Shown here in pieces: positions 28,280-29,362 of a stretch of DNA of 29,362 nucleotides; the first letter of the stretch is position 1; the number at the start of each line of letters is the position of its first letter. Made by a program: the position numbers and the translations under genes. This DNA comes from Gracilariopsis chorda. Lineage: Eukaryota; Rhodophyta; Florideophyceae; Gracilariales; Gracilariaceae. The stretch covers positions 1 to 29,362 of the forward strand of contig NBIV01000993.1 in NCBI GenBank assembly GCA_003194525.1, given 5' to 3'. Below the pieces are notes generated by a model. The model worked only from the letters and a program-made list of their open reading frames with translations. It ran no database searches and was not told the origin of the DNA.

Positions 28280-29362
28280 CTACGCACCTCCAGCGGCCAG
28301 CGCCTTGCCTCTACTGCTCTCGGCAGCTCCGTCCTTGATAGATCGAATTTCCATACACCGATTAATAAACGAGCTCAGATTCGCGATGTACTCATCCGGA
28401 TGGATTTTGAGGTGTGATGCATGCACAGATTTCTCCCAAAACTTGTTGTATACCTCCAGACCACGCTGCCGGTTGTTCTCCATAAACCCCTCAACAGCGT
28501 TCTTCATGTTAGGAATCACCTTGTCATCCCCAGAATAGAAGTACAGTTGAGGTGAGGGCAATTGCATTGTGCGTAGGGCATCTTCACTCCTGCCGAACGA
28601 ATGACGAGCCTTGGTGATCCAGAAGAACGTAGACGCAATTGGTTCCCAAACAGCTTTCGAAATCATGGGACATACCGTATGCAAACCCTTGGCCACATCG
28701 TTGGGGAAGATCGGCGCCGGACCAGAATCAAACACCACCCCTGCAATCTTGTGGGTGATCTTGTCAAACCTCTCCTTCTCATGTCGCAAGCCGTCCAAAA
28801 GCAGCCCATAAATACCGGTCCCAATAGAGAAAGCATGCACAAACACAGGTCTATTTGGAGGTTGTTGGTCAATGATGTCGCCAATTCTCTTAGCCTGTGC
28901 CTTGCTTGCAGGCGGGAAGATGGCTGTTTTCAGATCATTGCAAACGCAGTGAACTTCGTATCCGAGGTCCTCATAGAACTTGGTGTACTTCTTCAAATGC
29001 TTCTTTCTGCGCACCCATCCAGCTGAGAATAATGACGACTGGAACGGATTGATCAACGAAACTGGGCGGGGCAAGGGAGGCTCCCATGGCGATGAGATTG
29101 GCCACAGCTATGCGATACGCATCATCTGCGCGCCCACGCATGATGACATGAGCGCCTGGTGCAACACCCCATGACGGGTCCACGTTGTCGTCATCATCGT
29201 GGTGATGGTGGTCATCACCAGAACCGCCACCGCCTCCCAGACCGCCAAATCGACCAAAGCCCCCTGAGCCCATGCGTTGTAGTTGGCGCTCAAGCTGCTG
29301 GCGACGAGTGGCCAGACCGCGGAAGGCGCCTCCCCCGCCGTACATGAGGGCACGCGCACGGC
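28280..29362 (-). CDS. TMEM53/DUF829-like protein, one frame change, partial at 5' end
   Basis: The family has an alpha/beta-hydrolase-like fold; animal TMEM53 sits in the nuclear envelope. The N-terminal part is Gly-rich with a His/Asp-rich run (about 29190-29230) and is open to the window edge; an ATG exists at 29345. The conserved start Val-Val-Ile-Ile-Leu-Ser-Trp-Met-Gly-Ala is followed by a +1 change at 29001-29007 (CAG AAA, one extra base) and then Lys-His-Leu-Lys-Lys-Tyr, exactly as the family pattern runs without gap. Then come His-Ala-Phe-Ser-Ile-Gly-Thr-Gly (candidate nucleophile Ser), Val-Phe-Asp-Ser-Gly-Pro, Tyr-Ser-Gly-Asp-Asp and Ala-Ser-His-Leu-Lys-Ile-His-Pro-Asp-Glu-Tyr. It converges on prefoldin, 131 bp away. 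Confidence 0.8.

Overview
The window is nuclear DNA from a eukaryote. It carries spliceosomal introns (an 85-nt GT-AG intron in a prefoldin gene), type II Golgi glycosyltransferase genes, an LTR retrotransposon with a chromodomain, and remains of a cut-and-paste-like element. Host genes are compact with few or no introns. I cannot fix the species; an intron-poor lineage such as a red alga would fit, but this is only a guess.

Layout. 1-3739: two copies of one mobile family lie head to head (termini at 934 and 1325, both starting TGTTAGCGCTGCA when read inward). The right copy carries a Ser-rich ORF, an overlapping ORF with a papain-like cysteine-protease pattern, and, on the other strand, a broken gypsy-type integrase C-terminus. 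Together these suggest a Ginger-like DNA transposon. 3740-15240: a nearly complete 11.5-kb Ty3/gypsy chromovirus with 805/807-bp LTRs, PBS, gag, pol (protease, RT, RNase H, integrase), a chromodomain ORF, a 613-codon antisense ORF and a polypurine tract. 15241-16269: AT-richer DNA with long perfect palindromes. 16270-22215: two polypeptide GalNAc-transferase (GT27) genes on the minus strand, one with a ricin-type lectin domain and one without. 23756-25311: an unrecognised minus-strand gene broken by frameshifts. 26669-29362: a small spliced minus-strand gene, prefoldin subunit 4 (plus) and a TMEM53/DUF829-like gene (minus, running off the window).

The most unusual signal is inside the retrotransposon. 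Its whole length, both LTRs, gag, pol and the antisense ORF alike, is packed with tiny near-perfect hairpins (stems 4-6 bp, loops mostly 1-8 nt) about every 18-34 bp. In a hand-checked stretch of the RT domain there are ten in 236 bp. Neighbouring host genes read the same way show almost none. The hairpins ignore reading frame, strand and domain, so they look like a property of the element's RNA or of how it is copied.

Several conserved genes (GalNAc-transferase, TMEM53-like, gag) are split by single-base frame changes. Two of these are +1 changes right after the same hexamer CAGAAA. Assembly indels are the plain explanation; recoding is the interesting one.
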